From Burkholderia sp. Bp8963 (GTDB lineage Bacteria > Pseudomonadota > Gammaproteobacteria > Burkholderiales > Burkholderiaceae), in assembly GCF_003854275.1 (NCBI RefSeq), contig NZ_QTQP01000026.1:50316-114315 (forward strand): a stretch of 64,000 bases of DNA. The letters run 5' to 3'. How positions within the stretch are numbered: the stretch's first letter is position 1; each line of letters begins with the position of its first letter. This document shows, one piece after another, positions 1 through 8,400 of this stretch. The notes below the pieces were generated by a model. That model was not told where the DNA came from, made no database searches, and was given only the letters and a program-made list of their open reading frames with translations. Position numbers and translations under genes: made by a program.

Positions 1-466
1 GCGTGGTTTGCGCGAGCGCGTCGCAGATGTCCTGCTGGCGGCTCGTATTGCTTGCGCTCGTCTGCGCCCACTCGTCGCGCAGCGCAGCCGACATCGCAGC
101 AAGCGATGCAGTCCACGCGGCCAGACGCTGCTCGTCGCGCGACGCGAGTTCCGTCTGCAACCCCGCATGCGATTCGCTCATCGTGCGCAGCAGCGATGCC
201 GAATGCTGTTCGAACGTCGCGGCCTGCGCGGTGATGTCGCGCGTGGTTTGCGCAAGCGCGTCGCAAATCGCCTGTTGACGGCTCGTATTGCTTGCACTCG
301 TCTGCGCCCACTCGTCGCGCAGTGCGGCCGACATCGCGGCGAGCGATGCGGTCCATGCGGCCAGCCGCGCTTCGTCGCGCGACGCCAGTTCCGTCTGCAG
401 ACCCGATTGCGACTCGCTCACCGTATTCAGCAGCGATGCCGAATGCCGCTCGAACGTCGCGACAGC
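1..466. repeat. 240-bp tandem repeat inside the DUF802 gene
   Basis: Positions 1-240 and 241-466 align at a period of exactly 240 bp with only scattered differences; both begin with the same GCGTGGTTTGCGC block. The period equals 80 codons, so each copy adds one full helical repeat without shifting the frame. The array reaches the window edge, so more copies may follow outside. Confidence 0.9.
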
Positions 467-1711
467 CGCCTCCAGCGCGCGCGCATTGTGGCCGGCCAGC
501 GCCTCGCCGACCTGCTCCTGCCGCGCAAGCGCGTGATTCCATGCTTCCGCCACACGCTGCTCGGTCGCTTCGAAGCGCGTCGCGACACGATCCAGCAGGT
601 CGGTCGAACGCTGCGCGAACGTGTCCGTGAATTGTCCGAGCGCGCCGCGCAGATGCTCGGCCGACGCGTCGCTCGTGCGCTGGTGATCGGCCAGCGCGCG
701 GTTCCAGATGCCCGTCACGTTCGCGGTGGTCGCCTCGAAGCCGCTCGACAGGCCGTCGAGCTGCCGCTCGACCGCATGCGTGACGGTGTCGCGCATCACG
801 GCCATTTCGCGTTCGAGCCCTGCCATCGTCGCCTCCATCACCGGCTGCAGCGCCGCGCCGGCCACCCGCGCGCTTGCGGCGGCACTGTCCTGCAGCGACT
901 GCCCGACGCTCGACGCGAGCCGTGCATACGCGTGCTCGGTCCGCTCGAAGAACGCCTGCTGGTTTTCGAGCTGCTGCGCGTGCAGTGCGACGCTGCGCGC
1001 TTCGAGCGTCGTCATCATCGTCTGCAGCCGGTCGACCAGCACCGGCATCGCGTCGGCCTGCTGCTGCAGCAGCCGGAACGATTCGTCGCGCTGATGCGCG
1101 GACGAATGGACACGCAGCGTCGTCGCAATCTTCGCGTCGAGCTGCTGCACTGTGTCGGCCCGCTCGCGGCGGATCAGCGCTGACAGCAGCCCGAGCATCG
1201 CGGACGTCGCGACGCCGGCGATCGACGTGCCGAACGCGAACCCGAGCCCCTTGACCGGCGTAACCAGCGATGCGCGGATCGCGTCGAGGTCGGTCGCGCT
1301 CTCCAGCGCCGCGCCGGTGCCCTTCAGCGTCACGACCATCCCGAGCAGCGTGCCGAGCATGCCGAGCAGCACGAGCAGGCCGACCAGGTACGGCGTGAGC
1401 GCCGGGCCCGGCAGCGCCGCGCGCGCGCCCTCGATGCGCGCGCGCACCGCGCTGCGCAGGCCCGGATGGAGCGTGTCGAGCCACGCATCGAGCTTCGGCG
1501 GCGGCTCGGACAGGCCGTCGACCGCACGCGCGAGCGTCGCGGTCGCCTGCCGGTAGCGCCACAGTTCGAACGCGCCGCCGAGATAGCAGGCGCCGATCAA
1601 CAGCGTGACGGCCGACGCGAGCGGATTCGACACGACATAGCCGGCGCCGATCCAGCACACCGCGATCAGACCGGCCACGAATACAACGAGATCAAAACGA
1701 ATTCTGGACAT
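1..1711 (-). CDS. DUF802 MotA/TolQ-like membrane protein, 3' end outside window
   Basis: The reading frame opens at ATG 1711 and stays open to the left edge, so about 570 residues are visible and the C-terminus is missing. The N-terminus has two hydrophobic segments (about residues 7-25 and 31-50). Two more near residues 110-180 (LVGLLVLLGMLGTLLG, then GFAFGTSIAGVATSAML) have the glycine- and alanine-rich look of MotA/TolQ/ExbB proton-channel subunits. After that comes a long helical region ending in 80-residue tandem repeats. The start lies 11 bp downstream of the DUF3348 gene, so the two are probably co-transcribed. In Burkholderia these families occur together; their function is not established. 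A role in energising or organising the envelope is inference from the channel-like domain. Confidence 0.85.
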   Translation of the reverse strand, partial: MSRIRFDLVVFVAGLIAVCWIGAGYVVSNPLASAVTLLIGACYLGGAFELWRYRQATATLARAVDGLSEPPPKLDAWLDTLHPGLRSAVRARIEGARAALPGPALTPYLVGLLVLLGMLGTLLGMVVTLKGTGAALESATDLDAIRASLVTPVKGLGFAFGTSIAGVATSAMLGLLSALIRRERADTVQQLDAKIATTLRVHSSAHQRDESFRLLQQQADAMPVLVDRLQTMMTTLEARSVALHAQQLENQQAFFERTEHAYARLASSVGQSLQDSAAASARVAGAALQPVMEATMAGLEREMAVMRDTVTHAVERQLDGLSSGFEATTANVTGIWNRALADHQRTSDASAEHLRGALGQFTDTFAQRSTDLLDRVATRFEATEQRVAEAWNHALARQEQVGEALAGHNARALEAAVATFERHSASLLNTVSESQSGLQTELASRDEARLAAWTASLAAMSAALRDEWAQTSASNTSRQQAICDALAQTTRDITAQAATFEQHSASLLRTMSESHAGLQTELASRDEQRLAAWTASLAAMSAALRDEWAQTSASNTSRQQDICDALAQTT

Positions 1712-1721
1712 AACGTATTGA

Positions 1722-2600
1722 TTAGCTGGTGCGAAGCGCCGCGAGCAGCCCTTCGACCGTTTGAAACCGGATTTCCAGTTCGGCGAGCAGGACGCTTTGC
1801 ATATCCTTGCGGAACACGTCCAGCCACGCGCCGGGCGTGACGGCCGCGATTCCTGCGTCTTTTGCGCGTCCCGCGTTTTCTGCGCTTCCTGCGCTTCCTG
1901 CGCTACCCGCGCTTCCTGCATTTCCCGCGGCTCGCGCTTCGGCCCACATCCTCGCTTCGGCTTTGGTGCCTGCTTCGGCTTCGACTCCCGCTTTGGCTTC
2001 GGCGAGCGCCCGCCGCTCCGCGTCGCGCAGACGCTCGAAGTGCGCGCCGAGCAGCGCGGGCACGGTCGCCAGCAGGCTGCGTTCGCGCGCGCCGAGCACC
2101 CGCTCCATGATCGCGTCGAGCGTTGCGAGCCGCGCCATCCCGGGCGTGCGCGCGGCGAGCGCGACGCGCACGCGGCCGCGCAGCTGCCCGATTGCGGTTT
2201 CCATCTCCTGCTGCCGGGCCAGGTAGCGCTGACGGAAATCCGCGTAATCAGCAGTCGCGGCACTCGCCGCGGTGGCGGCGGCCGGCGGCACGGGCAGCGC
2301 GCCCGTGCGCCGGCCGGCGGGGGGCCGGCTGCCGCCGACGATCGCCTGCGCGAGTTCGTGGCGCACGCGGGCACACTCGCGCTCCGCGTCGCCGCCGGAC
2401 GCGCGCGCGCTGCCGGTGACGGCGGGCGGGCTCGCGTTCAGCGCCGACGACAGCGTGATCGCGTCCGTCCAGCCGAGCCACTGGCTCAGCCGGTCCGCGA
2501 GCGTCTGCCGGGATTCGGGCACGTCGGCATCCGCCAGGCGCGCGAGCAGGCGAACGAGCGTCGGGCCGCTCAATGCCGTGCGCGGGGGAGCTTGCACCAT
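1722..2600 (-). CDS. DUF3348 family protein
   Basis: A 292-residue soluble protein starting MVQAPPRTALSGPTLVRLLA. The N-terminal half is the typical DUF3348 region (helical, with LADRLSQWLGWTDAI near residues 45-60). The central part, about residues 120-215, is predicted coiled helix (RQQEMETAIGQLRGRV). Near the C-terminus is a low-complexity Ala/Gly/Ser/Glu stretch encoded by a 9-bp repeat, followed by the conserved-looking tail WLDVFRKDMQSVLLAELEIR. ATG 2600 was chosen because the open frame further upstream crosses the LysE gene and has no domain match. It is the first gene of a two-gene unit with the DUF802 membrane protein 11 bp downstream. Its biochemical role is unknown; partnership with the DUF802 channel-like protein is inferred from adjacency. 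Confidence 0.85.
   Translation of the reverse strand: MVQAPPRTALSGPTLVRLLARLADADVPESRQTLADRLSQWLGWTDAITLSSALNASPPAVTGSARASGGDAERECARVRHELAQAIVGGSRPPAGRRTGALPVPPAAATAASAATADYADFRQRYLARQQEMETAIGQLRGRVRVALAARTPGMARLATLDAIMERVLGARERSLLATVPALLGAHFERLRDAERRALAEAKAGVEAEAGTKAEARMWAEARAAGNAGSAGSAGSAGSAENAGRAKDAGIAAVTPGAWLDVFRKDMQSVLLAELEIRFQTVEGLLAALRTS
1881..1925. repeat. 9-bp minisatellite, five copies
   Basis: Five consecutive 9-bp units of the type TGCGCTTCC at 1881-1889, 1890-1898, 1899-1907, 1908-1916 and 1917-1925, the last ones with substitutions. On the coding strand they give Gly-Ser-Ala triplets in the DUF3348 protein. A copy-number change would keep the frame. Confidence 0.85.
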
Positions 2601-2624
2601 GACTGCTACCGTCAAAAAAGGCAG

Positions 2625-2674
2625 CAGTTTACACGTCGGCGAGCGGTCGGCCGTCAGTTTACGGTCGGCGAACG
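2625..2674. repeat. Imperfect direct repeat upstream of the DUF3348 gene
   Basis: Two copies of CAGTTTAC(AC)GTCGGCGA(G/A)CGG at 2625-2646 and 2655-2674, offset by about 30 bp and lying 25-75 bp upstream of ATG 2600. Read on the minus strand each contains GTAAACTG, which could be a -10-like element or part of an operator. No regulator is identified. The remainder of the 305-bp stretch 2601-2905 shows no open frame that I can support. Confidence 0.4.
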
Positions 2675-2905
2675 GGTTGCGAAACGGGCGGCGGCGGCGC
2701 GAACGCCCGCCGCACAAGGCCGGCAGCGCGATCGCATGCGGCCGACGAGGCACCGGGGATACCGGACACGCAGGCGGCAGCCGCCGTGCGGACGGAGTAG
2801 AAGGCAGCCCGGCGGGCGTCGCCGGACTGCCTGCCGGGTTCAACGCCCACGGCCACGGCCACGGCCGCCGCCTGCGCGGCGAACGGCGGTCAGGGGACGA
2901 AGGGG

Positions 2906-3544
2906 TCAGATCCCGACTTTCGGGGCGGTCAGGATCAACCGCACGCCGAGCGCCGTGATCGCGCCGGCCGCGATCCGGTCGACCCACTTCTTCGCGCGCA
3001 GGTACAGCTCGCGCGGCCGGCGGCTGGAAAAGCACAGCGCGACGATCGTGTACCAGCCGAACTCGACGGCGAACACGAGCGGCGGCAGCACGAGATAGCA
3101 CCAGAGCGGCGGATGCTGCGGCAGCAGCGCGGCGAAGATGCTGCCGTACCAGATCGCCGTCTTCGGGTTGCTCAGCTGGGTCGTGAGCCCCGTCCAGAAC
3201 GATTTGCGCGCGCTGCCGCCGCGCGCGGCCAGCGGATCGTCGACCGCGATCGGGTGGTTCGCGCCGCGCCAGATCTTCGACGCCATGTAGATCAGGTACG
3301 CACCGCCCGCGACTTTCAGGCCGATGTACAGCCACTCGACCGCCTGCAGCAGCGTATAGAGGCCAGCCAGCGCGATGCCGCCGAAGAAGATCCCGCCCGC
3401 GCCCATGCCGAGCGCGGTCGCGAGACCGTCGCGGCGCGACAGGCCGATCGAATTGCGCGCGACGAGCACGAAGCTCGGCCCGGGAATCATCGCGCCGAGC
3501 CACAGCGCGACCAGGATGCCGAACACGGCAGCGGAAGCGGTCAT
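2906..3544 (-). CDS. LysE/RhtB family amino-acid exporter
   Basis: A 212-residue inner-membrane protein with about six hydrophobic segments. The N-terminus has the family hallmark GAMIPGPSFVLVARNSIG, and LSNPKTAIWYGSIFAALLP near residues 123-141 matches the second conserved block of LysE/RhtB carriers. These proteins export amino acids such as lysine, threonine or homoserine; the substrate here cannot be read from the sequence. ATG 3544 is supported by a strong Shine-Dalgarno (GGAGGAGATTCC) just upstream. The gene stands alone, divergent from the flavoprotein gene at 3930. Confidence 0.9.
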   Translation of the reverse strand: MTASAAVFGILVALWLGAMIPGPSFVLVARNSIGLSRRDGLATALGMGAGGIFFGGIALAGLYTLLQAVEWLYIGLKVAGGAYLIYMASKIWRGANHPIAVDDPLAARGGSARKSFWTGLTTQLSNPKTAIWYGSIFAALLPQHPPLWCYLVLPPLVFAVEFGWYTIVALCFSSRRPRELYLRAKKWVDRIAAGAITALGVRLILTAPKVGI

Positions 3545-3929
3545 TGGAATCTCCTCCAGATAGCGGCCCCGTTCCGCCGGAGCCAGTGCGTGTTGTCTGA
3601 ACGATCCGAACGGCGATTCTGGCACGCTTCGAGGCGGACCGAAAGCCGCCGGCCGCGGCGGCATGCCGGTGCCGGTTCACGCTGATAACGGGTTTGGGCT
3701 GCCGCTGGCCGGCTGCGCACACCCGCGTGCCGCTTCGATCCGGCCCGTGGCGGCGCAAGGACTGACGCGTCCGGACAGGCCGAACGCGCGCCGTGCACGA
3801 AGCGGCCGTGATCGGCGGCCAACAGGTCTACCATAGCCAGTTGGCGCACCGCGAACGCGGCCCGGCAGGCGGGCACGCCGCGTGGCGCCGCGCGTTGCTC
3901 GCGACGCGCCCGCCGCGAAGGAGATGGCC
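3545..3929. other. 385-bp divergent intergenic region
   Basis: This lies between the divergent LysE-type exporter and the flavoprotein gene. It contains the ribosome-binding site of the exporter at its left end and GAAGGAG (3917-3923) of the flavoprotein at its right end, so it must hold both promoters. I see no convincing -35/-10 pair, repeat or additional gene in it. Confidence 0.5.
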
Positions 3930-5309
3930 ATGACCCAACGCTTCGACGCGATCATCATCGGCACCGGGCAAGCCGGCCCGGCGCTCGCCGCGCGGCTGTC
4001 CGGCGCCGGCATGACGGTCGCCGTCATCGAACGGGGCCGCTTCGGCGGCACCTGCGTGAACACCGGCTGCATTCCGACCAAGACGCTGGTTGCCAGCGCG
4101 TATGCGGCTCATCTGGCGCGACGCGCCGGCGAGTACGGCGTGACGATCGGCGGGCCGGTCACGGTCGACATGAAGCAGGTGAAGGCGCGCATGGACCAGA
4201 TCTCCGGCCGCTCCAGCCGCGGCGTCGAACAATGGATGCGCGGGCTCGCGAACGGCACGATCTTCCAGGGCCATGCGCGCTTCGAGAGTGCGCGCAGCGT
4301 GCGCGTCGGCGACGAACTGCTGGAGGCGAACCGGATCTTCATCAACGTCGGCGGACGCGCGCTGGTACCGCCGATGCCCGGCATCGACGAGATGCCCTTC
4401 CTCACCAACTCGACGATGATGGACGTGGACTTCCTGCCCGAGCATCTGATCGTCGTCGGCGGCAGCTACATCGGGCTCGAGTTCGGCCAGATGTACCGGC
4501 GCTTCGGGTCGCGCGTGACGATCGTCGAGAAGGGCCCGCGCCTGATCCGGCGCGAGGACGAGGACGTGTCGCAGGCCGTGCGCGAAATCCTGGAGAACGA
4601 AGGGATCGATGTGCAGCTCGATGCGAACTGCCTGAGCGCGCGGCGCGACGGCGAGCGCATCGTCGTCGGGCTCGATTGCACGACCGGCGCGCGTGAAGTC
4701 GCGGGCTCCCACCTGCTGCTCGCGGTCGGGCGCGTGCCGAATACCGACGATCTCGGACTCGACAAGACCGGCGTTGCGATCGATGCGCATGGCTACATCC
4801 CGGTGGACGAGCAGTTGCGCACGAACGTCCCCGGCATCTGGGCGCTGGGCGACTGCAACGGCCGCGGCGCGTTCACGCATACGTCATACAACGACTACGA
4901 GATCGTCGCGGCCAACCTGCTCGACAACGATCCGCGCAAGGTGTCCGATCGCATCGTCGCGTATGCGCTATTTACCGACCCGCCGCTCGGCCGCTGCGGC
5001 ATGACGCAAACCGAGGCGATGCAGTCGGGGCGCAGGCTGATGGTCGGCACGCGCCCGATGACGCGCGTCGGACGCGCGGTGGAGAAAGGCGAGAGCCAGG
5101 GGTTCATGAAGGTGATCGTCGATGCGGATACGAAGGAGATTCTCGGCGCGTCGATTCTGGGTGTGACCGGCGATGAGGTCGTGCATTCGCTGCTCGACGT
5201 GATGTATGCAAAGGCGCCGTATACGACGATCAGCCGCGCGATGCATATTCATCCCACCGTGTCGGAACTGGTGCCGACGATGCTTCAGGAGATGCATCCG
5301 GTTGCCTGA
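3930..5309 (+). CDS. FAD-dependent pyridine nucleotide-disulfide oxidoreductase, mercuric-reductase-like
   Basis: A 459-residue class I flavoprotein disulfide reductase. It has an N-terminal FAD-binding GTGQAGPALAARL, the redox-active disulfide GGTCVNTGCIPTKTL at about residues 37-51, a second Rossmann motif VVGGSYIGLEFGQ near residue 175, the FAD motif ALGDCNGRGAF near 308, and the C-terminal interface motif HIHPTVSEL near 439. These residues support an active NAD(P)H-dependent reductase. It lacks the extra N-terminal heavy-metal domain and C-terminal vicinal Cys pair of true mercuric reductases, so mercury is not a supported substrate. Of two in-frame ATGs (3924 and 3930), 3930 has better spacing from GAAGGAG. 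It is followed by a convergent gene. Confidence 0.88.
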   Translation: MTQRFDAIIIGTGQAGPALAARLSGAGMTVAVIERGRFGGTCVNTGCIPTKTLVASAYAAHLARRAGEYGVTIGGPVTVDMKQVKARMDQISGRSSRGVEQWMRGLANGTIFQGHARFESARSVRVGDELLEANRIFINVGGRALVPPMPGIDEMPFLTNSTMMDVDFLPEHLIVVGGSYIGLEFGQMYRRFGSRVTIVEKGPRLIRREDEDVSQAVREILENEGIDVQLDANCLSARRDGERIVVGLDCTTGAREVAGSHLLLAVGRVPNTDDLGLDKTGVAIDAHGYIPVDEQLRTNVPGIWALGDCNGRGAFTHTSYNDYEIVAANLLDNDPRKVSDRIVAYALFTDPPLGRCGMTQTEAMQSGRRLMVGTRPMTRVGRAVEKGESQGFMKVIVDADTKEILGASILGVTGDEVVHSLLDVMYAKAPYTTISRAMHIHPTVSELVPTMLQEMHPVA

Positions 5310-5434
5310 ACGCGGCGACCGGGCACCTCGTCGCTCAGCCATTCGCGCGCGCGTCATGCTTGCTGCCGGCCGTTCCCGCATCGGGAAATGGCCGCATGCG
5401 CTCCGGCACGCCGCACGCACCGCGTATCAGCGTA

Positions 5435-6769
5435 TCAGCGCAGCTGCGCGACCAGCGCCCGTGCCACCTCGCTCAGCGCATCGCCGCGTTCGAGCGCGGC
5501 GCGCGGGCGCGCCGCCTCGCTTTGCCCGTCACGTGCGCGCGGCACGAAATCGGGCGACGATGAGAACTTGACGATCGTCAGCGCGCGCTTCGGATCGACG
5601 AGAATCGATTGCCCGAAGCGCCCCGCCGCGGCAAACGAGCCGTCGCCGTCGTTGAGCTGATACCAGTAGTCGCGATACGCGTAACCGTCCTTCCCCGGTA
5701 CGACATTGCCCTTCGCAAACAGCGCCGCGTTGTGCGCGGGACGCAGCGCCGCGCGGATCGCCGACGCGGGGAGCGCGCCCGGCGCGCCGCCGAGGCCCGT
5801 GCGGACCCGTTCCGCAAATCGCGCTGCGTCGCGCAGCGTCGTGTACAGCCCGCCGCTCGCCATCGCCATCCCGTTGCGGTCGACCGCGACGTACGCATCG
5901 TCCTCCGCGAAATCCCGCCATAGCCACTTCTCGACGAGTTCGCTCCACGACTGCCCGGTCGCACGCTGCATCGCCCATGCGACGGCCTCGGGCGAACCGT
6001 TCTGGTAGAACCACACGTCGCCCGGTGCGGCGTCACGTGCCGGCTGCACCGTCTTCAGGAACGCGACGATGCTGTCCGGCGCGTCGGCGCGGCGCGGCAG
6101 CAGGCCGATCGCGCCGAACAACCCGAGGTCCGGCGGCAGGCCCGGCGCATAGGTCATCGGCACTTCCATGTCGAGATTCTGCTGCAGCGTGGCCGTGCCG
6201 AACGGCGTACCGGCCAGCTCCGGCAACGCGTGCGACAGTGGCGCGTCGGCGTCCACCGCGCCCGCTTCGATCAGCCGCGCGGCGACGAGGCCCGTCACGG
6301 ACTTCGTCATCGATGCCCACGCATGCGGCTGGTCGGGCCGCAGGCCGTCGAAATACCGCTCGTAGACGACCCGGCCGCGATGCACGACGATGAACCCGTC
6401 GGTGGCGGTGCGGCGCAGATAATCGTCGAGCGTCAGCGTCGCGCCGCCGATCGTGACCGGCAGCGTATCGAGGTTCGGCATCGGCTCGGTGGGCAGCGGC
6501 AGCGGCGCCGCCGCATGCCGGATGCCGTCCGTGGGCGCGAGTCGCCGCGTGTTGCGCAGCGCCCAGCGCAGGTTCGCCGCCGTGAACGCATTCGCCTTGC
6601 TGACGATGCGCTCGGCAGGCGGCGGAAAGCCCTGCATCACATCGGCGCCGGCGGAATCGGCCGCCGCGCGGGCCGGGGCCGCACCGAGCGCAAGCCCGCA
6701 GGCAAACAGCAGGCAAACGGCGAACCGGCGTCCGGCCGTCGCCCGATGCATCGTGGGTTGGATCTGCAT
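5435..6769 (-). CDS. Serine hydrolase of the beta-lactamase/esterase (class C) family, exported
   Basis: 444 residues with an N-terminal signal peptide (basic RRF, then AVCLLFACGLALGAAPARA). The catalytic Ser-x-x-Lys tetrad appears as SMTKSVTG near residue 150, and the Tyr-x-Asn motif as YQNGSPEAVAW near 260. A GRFGQS segment near 400 sits where the third KTG/HTG-like motif is expected. This set is typical of EstB/6-aminohexanoate-dimer-hydrolase relatives of class C beta-lactamases; the substrate is unknown and antibiotic hydrolysis is not implied. ATG 6769 gives the full signal sequence; ATG 6751 is a shorter alternative. It lies 49 bp downstream of the BON-domain gene, in the same direction. 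Confidence 0.85.
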   Translation of the reverse strand: MQIQPTMHRATAGRRFAVCLLFACGLALGAAPARAAADSAGADVMQGFPPPAERIVSKANAFTAANLRWALRNTRRLAPTDGIRHAAAPLPLPTEPMPNLDTLPVTIGGATLTLDDYLRRTATDGFIVVHRGRVVYERYFDGLRPDQPHAWASMTKSVTGLVAARLIEAGAVDADAPLSHALPELAGTPFGTATLQQNLDMEVPMTYAPGLPPDLGLFGAIGLLPRRADAPDSIVAFLKTVQPARDAAPGDVWFYQNGSPEAVAWAMQRATGQSWSELVEKWLWRDFAEDDAYVAVDRNGMAMASGGLYTTLRDAARFAERVRTGLGGAPGALPASAIRAALRPAHNAALFAKGNVVPGKDGYAYRDYWYQLNDGDGSFAAAGRFGQSILVDPKRALTIVKFSSSPDFVPRARDGQSEAARPRAALERGDALSEVARALVAQLR

Positions 6770-6818
6770 GAAGGTGTTGTCTCGCAAGAAAACGGGCCGC
6801 GCCGTGCGCGGCCCTCGG

Positions 6819-7193
6819 TCACAAGGGCTGATCGTCGACACGCAACTGGTTCGTCACCGCGACGACACCGTCGACGCGGCCCGCCACCGTAGCGGCGAGC
6901 GTCGCCTGGCTCGTGTCGGCAACCGAGCCGGCAAGCGTCACGTTGCCGTCTCGCACGCGCACGAGGATGCGTGTTGCGTTCAGGTCGCGGGTACGAGCGA
7001 GCGCCGCACTGACGCGACGCATCAGCTTGCGGTCGGCCGCCTTGCGCTGCTTCGGCGTGACGTTCGGCGGCGCCGCCTGTGTTATCGACGCCGCCGACAG
7101 GCCGGGCTCGCCAGGCTGCGCGAGCGCGGGTGCGCCCAGGCCGGCCAGCACGCCGGCCAGCGCAAAGGAAAGAAGCATGAATCGCCTACGCAT
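6819..7193 (-). CDS. BON-domain periplasmic protein
   Basis: 124 residues with a signal peptide (MRRRFMLLSFALAGVLAGLG, cleavage near ALA-Q). The rest is one BON domain (about residues 50-120): KLMRRVSAALARTRDLNATR, then VRVRDGNVTLAGSVADTSQ, with the conserved central Gly residues of OsmY-like repeats. BON proteins associate with the membrane or outer membrane and are often stress related. It sits between a porin and a serine hydrolase on the same strand. Confidence 0.85.
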   Translation of the reverse strand: MRRRFMLLSFALAGVLAGLGAPALAQPGEPGLSAASITQAAPPNVTPKQRKAADRKLMRRVSAALARTRDLNATRILVRVRDGNVTLAGSVADTSQATLAATVAGRVDGVVAVTNQLRVDDQPL

Positions 7194-7238
7194 GATCGAA
7201 TCGGACTCCAGATCGATGAATGATGGAAACGGCGCCGC

Positions 7239-8297
7239 TCAGAAGCGCGTCATCAGGCCGAGCGACACGCCCGTCGTCGCGCTTGCGCCGGGCCGCATCC
7301 CGAGTGCGGCAAGCGTCGCCGGGTCGCGCATGTACGCGCCTGCGACCGCGTTGCGATCGACTTCGACGTACAGCTCGGTGCGCTTCGACAGGAAATACTG
7401 AACCGCTGCATAGGTCGTGAGCTTGTGGCCGCCGGCACCCGTCACGTTGCCGAGATCGCGCGCCTTGTCATAGAAGCCCGCGGCGGTCACCTGCACGAAC
7501 GGCGTTGCCTGCACGACCACGCCGAACGACGGAATGTCGTCGCGGCGCGTCGGCGCGCCGGCCTTGCGCGCATCAACGGCAAGCGACGCATAGCTCAGAT
7601 AGAAGCGCGCGCGGCCGAGCTGCAGCGTGCCGCCGGCCTGGATCGTCTGTGCGGACTGTGTGCCGTCGGCGCTGTACGTCTTCGCATACGATGCGCCGCC
7701 GAGCACATTCAGGAATGCATACATCACATCCGCCGAGAAATTCGTTCCCGCCCGCGTGTTGCCCGCGACGCCGCCCGGCGAATAGCTGGCGCCGTAACGC
7801 AGGCCGCCCGCCTGCCCGAGATACTTGATCGTGTTGTTGAAGCGCGAATCGAGCGTGAAGAAGTTGCCGTCGAACAGCACGCCGGGTTCGACTGCAAGCG
7901 ACTGCCCTCGCCCGCCCAGCGGATCGAGCGCGATGCCGAGGTCTTCCGCCGCATTGAACTGGCGCCCGAGCGTGATCCGGCCGAAAGCGCCGGACACGCC
8001 GACATAGGCGGCCTGCGAGAACAGCGTGCCGGTCGTTTTCAGCGCGCCCGTGCCGCTGTTGAACGCGCCGTCCAGCACGAACAGCGCCTTCGTGCCGCCG
8101 CCGAGATCCTCGTTACCTTGAATGCCAAACTCGTTGCCGGAAATGATGTTGTTGTTGAAACCGACCTGACTGCCGCCCACCATCCCGTTCACCCATCGCA
8201 CGCCACCACCGATCCGGCCGAACAGCGTCACGCTCGACTGCGCGTGCGCCGCCCCCGTCAGCGCGCCGATCAGGGCCGCCACCACCACCTTCTTCAT
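7239..8297 (-). CDS. Gram-negative trimeric porin (OmpC-type, Burkholderia family)
   Basis: 352 residues. The signal peptide MKKVVVAALIGALTGAAHA is followed by QSSVTLFGRIGGGVRW, the standard opening of burkholderial 16-stranded porins. The PEG-like GQFNAAEDLG region and alternating beta-strand pattern continue to a C-terminal phenylalanine (GLMTRF), the outer-membrane insertion signature. ATG 8297 is preceded by AGGAGGAGACGC. It lies downstream of, and in the same direction as, the MFS carrier and acid-activating enzymes, so it may supply the outer-membrane step for the same substrate (inference). Confidence 0.92.
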   Translation of the reverse strand: MKKVVVAALIGALTGAAHAQSSVTLFGRIGGGVRWVNGMVGGSQVGFNNNIISGNEFGIQGNEDLGGGTKALFVLDGAFNSGTGALKTTGTLFSQAAYVGVSGAFGRITLGRQFNAAEDLGIALDPLGGRGQSLAVEPGVLFDGNFFTLDSRFNNTIKYLGQAGGLRYGASYSPGGVAGNTRAGTNFSADVMYAFLNVLGGASYAKTYSADGTQSAQTIQAGGTLQLGRARFYLSYASLAVDARKAGAPTRRDDIPSFGVVVQATPFVQVTAAGFYDKARDLGNVTGAGGHKLTTYAAVQYFLSKRTELYVEVDRNAVAGAYMRDPATLAALGMRPGASATTGVSLGLMTRF

Positions 8298-8400
8298 GCG
8301 TCTCCTCCTGTTTCGTTTAACTGCCTGTCTCCATCCATTACTTCGCACGACTGTTTTTTTAATTCCGGCCGACTCGCCGCACCCGCACGTGCGATCCGCG

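Noticed and set aside
1..466. CRISPR-like array
   Set aside because: The repeats are 240 bp, coding and in frame, with no short repeat/spacer structure.
1722..3758. A 678-codon version of the DUF3348 protein
   Set aside because: The extra N-terminus runs through the LysE gene in another frame and has no family similarity; ATG 2600 starts the conserved region.
3930..5309. Mercuric reductase merA
   Set aside because: The core redox disulfide is present, but the N-terminal metal domain and C-terminal Cys pair are absent and no mer genes are nearby.
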